From assembly GCF_018991925.1 (NCBI RefSeq), contig NW_024744462.1, positions 307,501 through 371,500 on the forward strand: a DNA stretch of 64,000 nucleotides. The letters run 5' to 3'. This document shows, piece by piece, positions 43,185-54,359 of the stretch. A program made the position numbers and the translations under genes. The DNA comes from Homarus americanus. Taxonomy: Eukaryota; Arthropoda; Malacostraca; Decapoda; Nephropidae. The notes beneath the pieces were generated by a model. It saw only the letters and a program-made list of their open reading frames with translations. It did not search any database and had not been told where the DNA came from. Each line of letters starts with the position of its first letter. Position 1 is the first letter of the stretch.

Positions 43185-43660
43185 ATAAGTAAGAATATAA
43201 GTTGTGTAAAGTATAAGTAGAAGTTAATAGGGGTAAGTAAGTATAAGTGTTTTTTTTATAATATATAGATAAAAGTATAAGTAGGGCAAGTGTTTATAAG
43301 TAGGAGTTAGAATTAGGATTATTTAAAGGTCCATGTAAATATTTAATTATAAGTAGTGTAAGTAATTTTAAGTAGACATCGATAATATAAGTAATTGTTC
43401 ATTTTTTTTCGAATATTGGAAGATGTTTTTGTAAATTAGTCTATATCTCTCTTGTAAGTGACTATAAGTATATAAATATTGTAAGTATATAAAAGAGATG
43501 AAGTTAGTTGAAGTATTAAAGTATATAAGAATAAACTTGAAATTATAAGTTACCTTAAGTTAATAAATTCAACTGTAAGAGCTTTTAAGTGTTTAAGTAG
43601 CAGTTAAGTAGCAGTGCAAGTTATCGTTTTAAGTATAGAAGTAAGATCACATCCAGTAGA
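43185..43660. repeat. Degenerate TATAAGTA repeat
   Basis: AAGTATAAGTAG and TTATAAGTA words are dense over about 475 bp with no fixed period. AT-rich and diverged. Confidence 0.7.
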
Positions 43661-43915
43661 GAGAAGGTGTTCCAAATATACATACAAACACAGGTGAGCG
43701 CCAGTGGGGGTGTACCTCTAAATACAAAGGTGTACAAATGCCAGAGGTGTGCGTGTAAGTGTTACCAATGCAGCGTCTTACCTCTCCTTCCCTTCCCTCC
43801 TCTCTGCCACAGGTGAACTCGTGTCTCGCAGTGTTACCAATCAGGGAGGAGAGACTCGGTGGATATTCCTTGACAATATTAATACCGTAAATTGACTTAG
43901 AGTTTAATGAAAGGC
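43661..43915. other. Unassigned complex sequence
   Basis: The word GTGTTACCAAT is repeated near 43759 and 43830. No gene is recognised. Confidence 0.45.
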
Positions 43916-43951
43916 TGAGGTTAGATTAGGTTAGGTTAGGTTAGGTTAGGT
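43916..43951. repeat. Interstitial telomere-like (TTAGG)6
   Basis: GGTTA pentamers with one GATTA variant, G-rich strand on plus. The best match in the window to the canonical arthropod telomere repeat. Confidence 0.92.
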
Positions 43952-43978
43952 GTATACTGTAATTTTTTTTTTATTCCA

Positions 43979-45012
43979 CACCACCACTGTAATCACCACA
44001 CACTACCACCATTTACACCGCTTATATCACCGTCACCACTATCGTAACTGTTATCACCACTAAAACTATAATTGCTATAACATATCATCACCAGCATCAT
44101 CATTAGCACTTATAGCACTACACACCACCACCACCACCACCACCACCACAACTGCTATCACCATAACTACCCACCACCACTACCCACTATCACCACCTCC
44201 ACTATAACCTCTTCCACTATTACCACCACTATCACTATCCTCGTCATTAATACTCCCACCACTATCACCACCACACTATCACCACCACCACTATCACCAT
44301 CACCACTATCACCACCACACCCTATCACCACCACACTATCACCACCTCCACTATCACCACCACCACTCACCACTATCACCACCACCACTATCACCACCAC
44401 CACCTCCACTATCACCACCACTATCACCACCTCCACTATCACCACCTATCACCACCTCCACTATCACCACCTCCACTGTCACCACCTCTACTATCACCAC
44501 CTCCACTATCATCACCATCACGATCATCATCACCTCCACTATCACCACCTCCACTATCACCACCTCCACTATCACCACCTCCACTATCACCTCCACCACA
44601 CCATCACCACCACAATCATCTCCACCACCTCCACTATCACCACCACCACTATCACCACCTCCACTATCACCACCTCCACTATCACCACCACCACCCCACA
44701 CTCCACCACCTCCCTATCACCCTCCACCTCCACCACCACCACCCCATCACCACCTCCCACTATCTACCCCTATCCACCACCTCCCTATCACCACCACCAC
44801 TATCACCACACCACCACCACTATCACCCACCTCCACTATCACTATCCACCACCTCACCACCTCCACCCTATCACCACCACTGTCCACTACCTCACTATCA
44901 CCACTATCCTCCACTATCACCACCTCCACTATCACCACCACCACTATCACCACCTCCACTATCACCACCACCACTATCACCACCACCACTATCACCACCT
45001 CCACTATCACCA
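43979..45012. repeat. CCA-rich array, 15-bp CTATCACCACCTCCA unit
   Basis: About 1 kb. The left 180 bp are loose ATCACCAC steps. From 44160 on, 15-bp units ending TCCA or CCCA alternate, with 12- and 18-bp slips. Gly/Val/Ile-rich minus frames are by-products. Confidence 0.95.
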
Positions 45013-45136
45013 GCCCAAAGTTTCCGCCACAACAGCTCGTATATTGAGGGCATGTGAGCGCCAGAGCGAAATTTGACCCTTGTCTTTCTCTCGTTCAAAC
45101 TTTACGGCGAATCTTTACCTCAAGAAATAGCTTATT
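45013..45136. other. Short complex island
   Basis: About 120 bp of balanced composition between two arrays. A minus-strand frame is open through it but continues into the CCA array. Unrecognised. Confidence 0.4.
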
Positions 45137-45660
45137 TTCCTCGACCTCCAACCTCTACTCATTTGTTCCCGGCCTCTAACCTTCCTCCTTAAATTTTCCT
45201 CTACCTCCAACCTCCCTTCCTCTACTCTCCTCGACCTCCAGCCTCCACTCATTTTTTTTCCGGCCTCCAACCTCCCTCCATTCTCCTCGTCCTCCAGCAT
45301 GCACTCATTTTTTCCCGGCCTCCAACCTCCCTCCCTTCATTCCTCTCGACCTCCGACCTCCCTCTCTCCATCTTTCTCGACCTCCAGCTTCCCTCCTCGA
45401 CCTCCAAGCCTCCCTTCATTATCCCCCACCTCCCTTTTCTTTCCCCATCTTTACCCCACAACTCCCCAATTCTTCTCATTCTTATTTCTGTCCCTCATTT
45501 CAGTACTATCTCTCTCCTTACTTCCATTTCTCATCCTTTCCCCCTCCCCCTTCTCCTCATCCTCCTCTTCCTGGTCTTATCTTATCTTTCTCACCACTTC
45601 CTCCTCCCCTCCTCTTCCTCGCTTCATATCATCTTCCTCCTCTTCTCGTACTCATCACCA
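45137..45660. repeat. CTCGACCTCCAACCTCC minisatellite then polypyrimidine
   Basis: At 45137-45430 a block of about 57 bp (CGACCTCCAGCC, CACTCATTTTTT, CGGCCTCCAACC) recurs at least three times. From 45430 to 45660 there is simple TCC/TTC sequence. Confidence 0.85.
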
Positions 45661-45822
45661 AAAGCGTGAAAGTTGATGCTAAAAATGTTCACATATAACT
45701 TGAGGCTATGATTTAAAGTTTGGGATGCCCGAAGAGGTGTGGAGTTTGGGAGGGGTGGAGAGGGAGAGGGAGGGGGAGAGTAGGAATGCCTCGACGGAAG
45801 TGGTAACAGTGACCTCAGCATC
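45661..45822. other. Unassigned sequence
   Basis: A GGGAGAGGGA patch lies at 45750-45785. No other feature is visible. Confidence 0.4.
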
Positions 45823-45981
45823 AGTAATAATAATAATAATATGATAATAATAAAATAATAATAATAATAATAATATGATAATAGTAATAACAACAACAAC
45901 GACAATAATAATGATAATAACAACAAAGGCAACAACAAAATCATTAACAAAACAAAAAACAATAATAATAATAATAATAAT
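45823..45981. repeat. Imperfect (AAT/AAC)n repeat
   Basis: AATAAT with GATAAT and AACAAC interruptions. Confidence 0.95.
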
Positions 45982-46099
45982 CAAGGTAAATCCTCCACCA
46001 AATTACCTGCATACACATAAACACATAAGTCGTTGTTCCCCTCAGCACAACCACATGATCTCACAGTAATGGGATTTAATTTTCCTCTGTCTTGGCTAC

Positions 46100-46185
46100 A
46101 CTAAGGTTTCCCCTCCCCTCCCCCTCACCCCTTCCCTCCCCCTCCCCCCCCCCCCCCCCCCCCCTCCTCACCCCCCCCCCCAGCT
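46100..46185. repeat. Poly-C rich run
   Basis: C-runs of up to about 22 (about 46145-46166) and 12 separated by short T/A steps. G-quadruplex or i-motif candidate. Confidence 0.95.
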
Positions 46186-46214
46186 TTTGTGGTATTGAAT
46201 CCTACCTCTATATC

Positions 46215-46345
46215 TTCCTCGGCGTGTGTTGGTGGGGGCGGGTGTTTTTGTGGGTCCGTGGGTGAGTGAGTAGGGATGTGGGTGTGTGGGATGGGTGGGT
46301 ACGGTATGTGTGTGTGGGGGGGGTGTGTTTGTATGTGTGTTTGGG
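46215..46345. repeat. GGGTGTGTGG-rich tract
   Basis: G/T-rich with GGTGGG and GTGTG steps. Confidence 0.85.
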
Positions 46346-46369
46346 GAAGATGAATTGAAGCGTAAAGTT

Positions 46370-46995
46370 TAATGTTTGGATGGGATTTCGGGTTTGGTGG
46401 GATGCCATTGAGATGAGGAGGAGATGGGAAGGGAATTGGGATGGAATGGAAGGAGAGTTTAGTAATGGAATGGGGATGGTCAGAAGAGGAATAGGAAGTA
46501 AGTAGGTTAAGAAAATAGGGGGGAAAAAAAGAACAGAAATGGAATTGGGAATGGAGGAGGAAGAGGGGTAGGAGAAGGTAGTAATTGAAATGGAATGAAG
46601 AGGAGGGGAAGTAACGAAATTGGGAGAAGGAGTAGGAGGGGAGAATTTTGAAAGTGAGAGGAAGATGAGAGGAAGGGGGGAGGACAATGAAGCTGGGGAT
46701 AGAGAGAGAGAGAAAAAGGAGAGAGTAAAATGCGAATTGAGAGAAAAAGATAAAGAACGAAAGAGACAGGTGAAATTAAGTGAATGTGGGGATGGGAAAG
46801 AAGAGGAGGAGGAAATAGATGATTGTTATTGAAGAAAGGCAAGATAAGGGATTGAAATAGGTAATAGGAGAAAGTTGGAGGCAGTTAGAAATTAGAAAGT
46901 AAAGAAAGCACCGCCAGGTTATGAAAGTCAAGGCCACCAATTACAGGAGAAAGAGAAAGTAAGAGAGAATGAGAGAGAGAAAGAGAGAGAGTCGT
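46370..46995. repeat. Polypurine domain
   Basis: GGAATGG/GAGGAG/GAGAG-rich, about 620 bp. The minus strand gives Ser/Pro/Leu frames. Confidence 0.85.
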
Positions 46996-47110
46996 GGGCC
47001 GCCATTGAGCTCTTGGTGGATCGGGTCGTTGGCGGGAATTCATCGCCAACTTGGCGTTTTGTGTTGGCGATAAACTAGCGGCGTAGATCCTTGTCTGTGT
47101 GCCTATTGTG
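46996..47110. promoter_or_regulatory. Complex island with E2F-like site and TTGGCG inverted repeats
   Basis: TTGGCGGGAA (E2F/DP consensus-like) lies at 47029-47038. ATCGCCAAC at 47042-47050 is perfectly inverted as GTTGGCGAT at 47063-47071, and CGCCAACTTGGCG at 47044-47056 is itself a palindrome. A YY1-like GCCGCCATT lies near 47000. Motif evidence only. Confidence 0.35.
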
Positions 47111-47113
47111 GTC

Positions 47114-47610
47114 TTTAGTGGTGCGGGGAATGATGGTGGTGGAGTGGGGTGGAGGTGGTGGAGTGGGGTGTGAGGAGTGGGGTGGAGGTGGTAGAGCAGG
47201 GTGGTGGAGTGGGGTGGAGGTAAAGGAGGGAGGTGGAGTGGAGGTGAAGGAGTGGGAGTGGGCAAGGAATGGAGGAGGTGAGAGAAGTGAGGTGGAGGTG
47301 AAAGGTGGGTTGGTGGAGTGGGAGTGGAACAGGGTGGAGGTGAAGGAGTGGGGTAGGTTTCCTGTGGTGGCGAAATGGGGAATGAGGGAAAGATGGAAGG
47401 AGAAGGAAGGAGAGAAGCAAGGTAGAGGTGAGGGGAAAGGAGGGAGGGGTTGAAGGAGGAGGTGGTGGGGGTAGGAGTTTATTGGAGGCGGAAGGAGGGA
47501 AGAGAAGCGCTGTGGAGGTAAAGGAAGAGAGGAGGATAGAGAGAGAGAGACGTAAATAAAAAAAAAGAGAAGGGAGAAGAACAAATAGCACGAGAGAATA
47601 GGGAGATGGA

Positions 47611-47641
<31 letters not shown>

Positions 47642-47700
47642 TAAAAGGAGTAAAGGAGAGGAGAGAGAGTCGGATGGAAGAGGGAAGGCACAGGTGGAAG
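47114..47700. repeat. GGAGTGGGGTGGAGGTG minisatellite and polypurine tract
   Basis: At 47130-47360 there are units of 17-30 bp around GGAGTGGGGTGGAGGTG. Beyond is GAAGGAGG sequence with GA at 47613-47641. Confidence 0.88.
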
Positions 47701-48165
47701 GGGACTCAGCCGCTTACCAAGTTGGAGGTTTAATCCCTAAGGTGACGGAAGCTGCACCAACTCTGTAAAAAAAATTAGTTTCTGAAAGTAACCAAGTACG
47801 ATTTTTTATTGGGGGGGGAGGGGAGGGAATTAGCCCACCCCAGCTTATTTCACCTTTGGATTAACTACCTAACCTAACATATCCTAGCCTAACCTAACCT
47901 AACCAAAGGGCAATTAAGAGTTCTATAGTTGAGATGACGAAAATAAATGGTAAAAGGTTAGGTATGTTATCAACGTTGAAAGAAAAAAAATGTAACGGGA
48001 GAATAGAGAGAGAAATGAATGACTGATAAAACGGGGAACAAGAGATGAACGAGAATGAATGAATGAGGGAGATGAATGAATGAGGGAGAGGCTATACGAG
48101 GGACGAATGGTGGTGTAAATGGCCAACCAGAAGATTAAATTGAATGAAAAGAAGACTTGATGAAT

Positions 48166-48168
<3 letters not shown>
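47701..48168. other. Unassigned, with a telomere-like CCTAA run
   Basis: ACCTAACCTAACATATCC then TAGCCTAACCTAACCTAACC lies at 47868-47905. GAATGAATGAGGGAGAT repeats lie at 48049-48092. A G run lies near 47811-47821. Confidence 0.6.

Positions 48169-48214
<46 letters not shown>
48169..48214. repeat. (GA)n microsatellite
   Basis: About 23 repeats. Confidence 0.98.
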
Positions 48215-48216
<2 letters not shown>

Positions 48217-48351
48217 ACATTATACCTGCATTCATCACCGTAAAATTTAACAAAGGGAAGATTTATTCGACAGATCACAGCTGTTTACAATCTATAATGG
48301 GTTTGATATTTGCTCTGAAATGACAGGCAGTAAATGGACGGAAGTGACGGT

Positions 48352-48352
<1 letters not shown>

Positions 48353-48390
<38 letters not shown>
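48353..48390. repeat. (CA)n microsatellite
   Basis: About 19 repeats. Confidence 0.97.
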
Positions 48391-48392
<2 letters not shown>

Positions 48393-48474
48393 AATGGTGT
48401 TGAAATGTAGTGAATAGTGACAATCAACGAAGGAATATGAATACGGGATATAATCGTGCCTTGGTCTTGATTAT

Positions 48475-48645
48475 GACCTGAACTTGTCTTGAACTTAAAC
48501 GCATCTTTTGACGTTGATTATGGGTCTCTAACACGTCCTGAACCCGTGTAATTTCTACTGAACATGTCTCACTCTAGCGTACTTGTGCTAAACGTGTCTT
48601 CTTAAGCTTCAATACGTGTACTAAACGTGTCTTGAACTGGTTTGT
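48475..48645. repeat. Degenerate CTGAACGTGTCTT repeat
   Basis: About seven loose copies (TGAACTTAAACGC, CTGAACCCGTG, CTAAACGTGTCTT) at 20-30 bp spacing. Confidence 0.65.
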
Positions 48646-49054
48646 TGAGTCCCGTAGCGAATCATGACGAGAAAAAACAAAAACAACATTCTCTCGGTGG
48701 TAAATGACCCGAGTTCGTTCGTAAAGTTCGTCCCCTGAGTGCTAGGATTTTGTGAGTGCGTGTGAGCGTGCACGACCCCCCCCCCCAACCCCCTCTCACC
48801 CACCTGCCCTGCCCGCCCACCCACCTGCCCACCACCCACGGATCTCAGGCCAGTGACCCCACCACAGCTGTGACGCCACCTGGATGGGGGTGGGGGGGGG
48901 GCGGTATTTTCCTGCCATGACAACCCTTGGGGAGGTGGGGGAGGGGAGGGGGAAATGACTGGGTGAGATGGTTTGTTGGGGGAAGGGATTTGGGGAGTTT
49001 GGGGTGTTGGGAAATGGGGATTGAGATGTGGTGCGAATGAATGGTGTCGTCTTA
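48646..49054. other. Unassigned, C- and G-rich patches
   Basis: A C run lies at 48777-48786, CCCACCTGCCC steps at 48797-48840, a G run at 48891-48901 and GGGAGGTGGGGG at 48930-48950. Confidence 0.5.
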
Positions 49055-49403
49055 ACCACAATCATCATCATCACTTCTCCACAACAACAGCAATAACAAT
49101 AACAACGTTCACTACTACAATTACAACAATTACAACCATTTGTCTTATCCCCAGTTACAATAATCTTTATTAAACCCACAATAATAACAACAACAAACAC
49201 TCCACAACAACAACCACCATCACCACCACAGTAACAACAACAACAATAACAACCTCATCTAAAGCCCACAAAAACAACAAACACTTCCACAACAACAACA
49301 ACAACAAACACTTCACAACAACAACAACAAACGCTTCCACAACAACAACAACAAACGCTTCCACAACAACAACAACAACAACAAACGCTTCCACAACGCT
49401 TCC

Positions 49404-49434
<31 letters not shown>

Positions 49435-49500
49435 ACGCTTCCACAACAAAAAACGCTTCCACAATAACAACAACACCCACCACCACCACCACCACCACAA
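49055..49500. repeat. (CAA)n array with ACGCTTCCA spacers
   Basis: Runs of CAACAACAA are separated by a recurring ACGCTTCCA or ACACTTCCA spacer, at least seven times between 49270 and 49465. The left part is looser. Val- and Cys-rich minus frames are by-products. Confidence 0.95.
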
Positions 49501-49715
49501 TAGCTGCTACCTCTCCCTTCCCCGCTTTACTTCACCCACTTCAATAATGTCAAAGTCAAGACAAACATCTTCACTATATCACCGGAAAACAGAATTTCCT
49601 CTCTGGCGGAAAAGCGGGATCTTATTATTTTTAAAAATCTCATTAATATAACCCGAGAAAGTTGTCTGGAACTCTTGAACTTTTTAAGGAATTAATTCAG
49701 CAGTTATAATGTTGA
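49501..49715. other. Unassigned sequence
   Basis: No feature is recognised. Confidence 0.4.
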
Positions 49716-49721
49716 GATGAT

Positions 49722-50113
49722 ATATGTGGGTGGGTGTGTGTGGGGGTGTGTGTGTGTGGGTGTGTGTGTGCGGGTGCGGGTGTGTGTGGGGGTGTGGGTG
49801 TGTGGGTGTGTGGGTGGGTATGTGGGTGTGTGTGGGTGTGTGTGGGTGTGTGTGTGTGAGTGTTGGTGGTGGACGGCTGTGGTGAGTAGGTGATGGTGTG
49901 TGAGCGATAATGGTGAGTTGTGGAGGCGTGCAGTGGTGTGGTGGTAAGGGTGGGCTGGGTGGGTGGGTGGGTTGGCAATAAGGTGGGTGGGTTGGGGTGG
50001 GTAGCAGTGTTAAAAGGGTACTCAGTGTATGTGTCAGGGGGACATAATATATAAGAGATGGGAGTAGGGTGAGGGGGTGGGAGGGACACACGCACACGCA
50101 CACGCACACACAC
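49722..50113. repeat. GTGTGGG-rich domain
   Basis: At 49722-49862 GGGTGTGT/GTGTGTG steps. At 49863-50085 loose GGTGGGTGGG. An imperfect CA/CGCA run closes it at 50087-50113. Confidence 0.9.
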
Positions 50114-50309
50114 TATTATCTCCTCCACTATCACCTGTGTTTCACCTCACCTGTACTCTCCCACACACCTCCACCTGTTCCCGTAATTACAAGTCAAACA
50201 CAACGAGTATTTAAGATTCTCTGGCCTAAACTACAGCGGCTAATCAAAATCTACTTTTTTTAGAATTTGCATATCTGGGCTGTGTTTAACGTAGAAGTTT
50301 ATTATAAGA
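50114..50309. other. Unassigned sequence
   Basis: No feature is recognised. Confidence 0.4.
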
Positions 50310-50450
50310 GGGAGTGAGGTAGGGTGGTGAGGTAGGGTGGTGAGGGGGAGGTGTGATAGGGGAGAGGTGAGGGAGAGGGGGGGGTGTGATAGGAGAATGA
50401 GGGTGATTGGAGTGGTTTTGTTTATAAAATGAGGAGAGATGAGTGGAGAT

Positions 50451-50498
<48 letters not shown>
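50310..50498. repeat. GAGGTAGGGTGGT repeat and (GA)20
   Basis: Short direct repeats of GGTAGGGTGGTGAG and GGGGTGTGATAGG, then GA at 50457-50498. Confidence 0.9.
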
Positions 50499-50499
<1 letters not shown>

Positions 50500-50669
50500 T
50501 CAGTGTTTTCTCTTTTTATATCATAATATAACGAGAGACATAGACCAAAAAGAAAAACAAATTGAGAAACAGAGAGGAAAAAAGAATAAACTGACAAATG
50601 AAAAAGAAATAGAACAAGGAATAAAAACCACCAACAACAGAAAAATAAAACCTCCTTTCCCCTCCTCCC
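50499..50669. other. A-rich unassigned sequence
   Basis: AGAAAAACAAA-type composition. No feature is visible. Confidence 0.4.
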
Positions 50670-50872
50670 CACCCCAAAAAAATCACAATAAAACGAAAAA
50701 TTTCAAGAGAAACTCCCAAACTTCGACCCCTTCCTCTTCCCTCTTCCTCCTCCCCTCCCCCATCCTACTCCCTCTTCCCCCACCCCTTTGTTCGTCTTCT
50801 CCCTCCCACCCCCTCCTTTATTTCCTTCCACCTCCCCACATCGCCCCCCCTCCTCACGTTCCTCCTCTCTCA

Positions 50873-50904
<32 letters not shown>

Positions 50905-50990
50905 TCTGCCCCTTCTCTGACCCTTCCCCTCAATAAAATGATTCCCTCGGCATCAACTCTCTCGCCCCCTCCTATATACACTAACATTAG
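50670..50990. repeat. Polypyrimidine domain
   Basis: CCTCCC/TTCCTC with TC at 50879-50903. Confidence 0.87.
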
Positions 50991-51039
50991 ACTCTGTACT
51001 AATTAAACTGCCCAATTATCACCAGATGAAGGAACCCGG

Positions 51040-51235
51040 ACGAGGGGTAATGGATGAGGGGAGTGGGTGAGGTGGGTGAAGGGGGGGTGGGTGAAGGGGG
51101 AGTGGGTGAAAGGGGGTAGGTGAGGTAAGTGGATGAGGTGGGAAAGTGAGGGAGATAGTTTAAGAGGATGGGTGAGTGGAGTGGGTGATGGGATGGGTGA
51201 TGAGGTGGGTGATGAGGTGGGTGATACTGGGAAAA
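51040..51235. repeat. (GGGTGA)n degenerate repeat
   Basis: GAGTGGGTGA and GATGGGTGATGA steps of 10-12 bp. Confidence 0.87.
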
Positions 51236-51480
51236 TTATAGAGAAGGAGGTGGTAAAGTAAATACTGGTAATATACTAGGAGTTAATAATAGATGCTAGG
51301 AGATAAATACTAGGATACGAAGAGAAGAATAGTAAAGAGAGAGCTGACTAGGAGAGAAAGAGATGAGGTACTAGGAGTGGGCGTAACTAGGAAGTAATTC
51401 TAATAGCGGCCGGGTCCGTCATTTTCCTATTATTAGCCGGTCAGACAGGCGATGGCCGGCGGGTCCACCATTTGTGGGCA
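51236..51480. other. Loose TACTAGGAG steps and a GGCCGG pair
   Basis: TACTAGGAG-like words recur at 51275-51395. GGCCGGGTCCGTCATT (51409) and GGCCGGCGGGTCCACCATT (51453) are a diverged direct repeat of 45 bp. Confidence 0.5.
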
Positions 51481-51567
51481 TGTTCAGTTGTTCACACTGG
51501 GGAAAAAAGTATTATTTTTTTCCTCTTTTTCCTTCCGTGATATTGTAGTCTACACGTAGATTCATTA

Positions 51568-51570
<3 letters not shown>

Positions 51571-51632
<62 letters not shown>

Positions 51633-51682
51633 CTTTCATTTGCTTCCAGTAAGTTTATTCTCTCTCTCTCTCTCTCTCTCTC
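51571..51682. repeat. (GT)30 and (TC)12
   Basis: GT at 51571-51631 and TC at 51659-51682. Confidence 0.98.
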
Positions 51683-52369
51683 CCCCCCATACAAAACATC
51701 TTTATCACCCAATTCACCAACACCTTGACCTCTAACTGGCGGGAACAACCCACTCCATCTCTCACACAGTACATCCTGTTATTCCCCCCCCCCCCTTCTC
51801 AGGTCACGACCCCAGGGTGCCTAAAACAAGCATGTATGTGGTCATGTCCTCCCTGTGGCACTCCATCATGCATGACCTGACCTGGGGCACCCTATTCTGA
51901 CGTCACGGGGCAGGGCAAGATTGACCCACCAACCGTAAGTGATTATTAAGTCACGTGAGGTCATTGTCACTGACCTGTAGGTGGTTAGGTTCCCGTTCTG
52001 TCTGTCTGTGTGTCGGGTAGTTTATTTACTTTTGGGGTGAAGGGAGTTGTATTTCTCTAATGTTTTCCGGGTGTTGTATGAATGGATGTAGGTTTTGTAT
52101 TCTGTGTATGTCTGTGTTGGTGAGTGTATACATTCATACATACACACACATACACACACAGTATTCTAGGCATACACATAAATTCCCCTAACATAATAAT
52201 TAGGGTCATACACGTCAATTAACCTGTCTGTGTTTTACCTGTATATAACCATTATGTTGCCATCAGGTAAATATATTGAAGCATAAAACTCGTAATATCT
52301 CTGATGGGCCGCTGAGTTATGTCCCCAGGCCCATCAGATATACTCGTTTAAGATGAAAAGGCACGGTGT

Positions 52370-52372
<3 letters not shown>
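51683..52372. other. Unassigned sequence with CRE and TGACCT words
   Basis: TGACCTGACCTGGGG starts at 51873 and TGACGTCA lies at 51898-51905. CACGTGAGGTCA lies near 51953. Imperfect ACAC/CATA steps lie at 52135-52175. No coding frame is recognised. Confidence 0.45.
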
Positions 52373-52415
<43 letters not shown>

Positions 52416-52570
52416 GTCTGTTCATCTGTCTGTCTGTCTGTCTGTCTGTCTCTCATAAAGATATTCAACCAAGCACAAATATAATCACACACACACACAC
52501 ACACTCAAACACACACACACACACACATACAGAAACAAACAAACAAACAAACACAATTACACACAAACAC
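52373..52570. repeat. (TC)n-(TGTC)n and (CA)n-(CAAA)n compound repeats
   Basis: TC at 52373-52411, TGTC to 52454, CA at 52487-52530 and AAAC/CAAA steps to 52570. Confidence 0.96.
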
Positions 52571-52574
52571 AACA

Positions 52575-53475
52575 ATATTGCCGGAGTTATTTGTGGAAAG
52601 GAAGACAAGGAACAGTGAGCAAAGGAAGACAAAATGCGACTTTGATGGTCTTCACTATCACAGAGCTGACTCTCCTTCACGCTGGAGAGAGGAAGGAAGA
52701 GGGAGCAAGGAGAGAGGAAGAAGAGGTGGAGGGAACAAAGGAGGAGGAGGTGGAGGAGGAGGTGGAAGAGGTAAAGGGGGGAAGGAGGAAGAGGAATAGG
52801 AGAAGGAAGAGAATGGAATTAAGGAGGGAGAAGAGGTTAAGGAAGGGGAAGAAGGAGAAAGACGGGGGCGGAATTGAAGAGAAGGAAGAGAAGAAGAGGA
52901 ATGGTGAAAGAGAAGGAAATAGCTAAGAGATTGAGAAAAGAATGAGGAAGAAAGAAAGAAGGAAGAGGAGAGGTTGAATTGGGGAGGAGGACGAAGAAGA
53001 AGGTAAAAATAATCATGAAAATAAAAATAATAAGATAAAGGAAAACAAATAGAAGAATGAGAACAAAGGAGAAAGCAGAAGGTTTGATGAAACAGGAAGG
53101 AAGGAAGGAAGGAAAGAGGAAAGAGAATGATTGAAGGAGGTGAGGCGGAGATGACGTACAATAAGAGAGGAAAAAAGAGGAAAATGTTTAAAGATGAGGT
53201 CAGCGGGACAAAGCGGAGGAGGATGATAGAGTGCAGGACTTGGAAGAGACAGGAAGAAGAGGAACAAGAGGAGGAGTACAGGAGACAGGAAGAAGAAGAA
53301 GAAGAAGAAGAAGAGGAGGAGGAGGAAGGGACAGGTAGAGAGGATTAAGAATGAATAGGGGCAAGAAAAAAAGGGGAAACCCGGAAGGATACGAGGAAAC
53401 AGACAGAGGACAGGAATAGAAACAGGAAGAAGAGGCGAGGGGAAGAGGAGGTAGGGAGGAGATAGGTGTCCCTGG
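52575..53475. repeat. Long polypurine domain
   Basis: About 900 bp of GGAGGA/GAAGAA/GGAAGG on the plus strand. GAA runs at 53288-53325 and GGAA at 53093-53112. The 167-codon minus frame is Ser/Pro low complexity. Confidence 0.9.
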
Positions 53476-53780
53476 GGTCCGTGTTAGGCAGGTAGGTAGG
53501 TAGGTATTCAAGGACATTTGGGAGGGGTGTTTTAATGCACTATTGATCACAACGTCAGAGGACCAGCGGCCAGTCTGCCACATTACACTCCGTAATTGTT
53601 CTGCTCTGCAGGGGGGGAGAGAAGTTACTGGGGAGGGGTAGAGGGGTGTAGGGGAAGCTGGGGAGGGGGTAGAGGGGCTTGCAGGGAGAAGTTACTGGGG
53701 AGGTTAGGAGGGGAAGAGGGGGTTTGCAGGGGCTGGGGGAGCGGGAGAGTGGGGCTTCTGTAGGGCTGGGGTGGGGGAGA
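53476..53780. repeat. (GGTA)4 and a 66-bp G-rich minisatellite
   Basis: GGTAGGTAGGTAGGTA lies at 53491-53506. AGAAGTTACTGGGGAGG begins at 53621 and again at 53688, with GGGGTAGAGGGG between, so the unit is about 67 bp. The right part is loose. Confidence 0.85.
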
Positions 53781-53799
53781 GTGATGAGAGCGAGAAGCC

Positions 53800-53945
53800 G
53801 GAAACCTCACCCCTTCCCTCTCCCATTCCCTAATTCATCCTCTCCATCCATCCTTCCCACCTTATTTGAATTCCCTCCTCCTCCTTTCCTTTTCTTCCCT
53901 CCCTCCTCCTCCCTCCCTCTCTCCTGTTCTCACCTCTCCCTTAGG
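53800..53945. repeat. Polypyrimidine tract
   Basis: CCCTTCC/CCTCCTCC. Strand bias is reversed relative to the preceding purine block. Confidence 0.85.
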
Positions 53946-54355
53946 GTTGGAAATTATTTCGCTATTCAGAGGATAATCTGGGTTAATTTATACCTAATCA
54001 CCAGATAAATGACAGCATTAAATGTTAATCAGCGGAAAGGCGTCGGAATTTAGTGCTAATCAACGGAGATACGAGATGCCTAATTTCCTCTGCTGCTGAA
54101 AAAAAAATATGAATTAAAAAAAAGTTCATTGGAAATCAAAATTGCAAAAAGAAAAAGAAAAAAAATGGTTTCGATTTGTTTGTATATCTCATCTGGTGAA
54201 ATAGCGTAACTGGTTTTTTTTTGTTTTTGTTTTTTTATAATAATTCCGTGTGTTTATTGTTAGAGATATCCCCCCCTTCTCTCTACAAAAGTACAGCAAA
54301 TGGGTCTTTCAATATTGTTATAAATTACGGAAAATCTTTTTTTAGCCAGATGTGC
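53946..54355. other. Unassigned AT-rich sequence
   Basis: A loose duplication of TGTTAATCAGCGGA / TGCTAATCAACGGA lies at 54022 and 54053. A and T runs follow. Confidence 0.45.
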
Positions 54356-54359
54356 AAAA

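Noticed and set aside
43916..43951. True telomere or chromosome end
   Set aside because: Only six pentamers, internal, and other islands in the window point in both directions.
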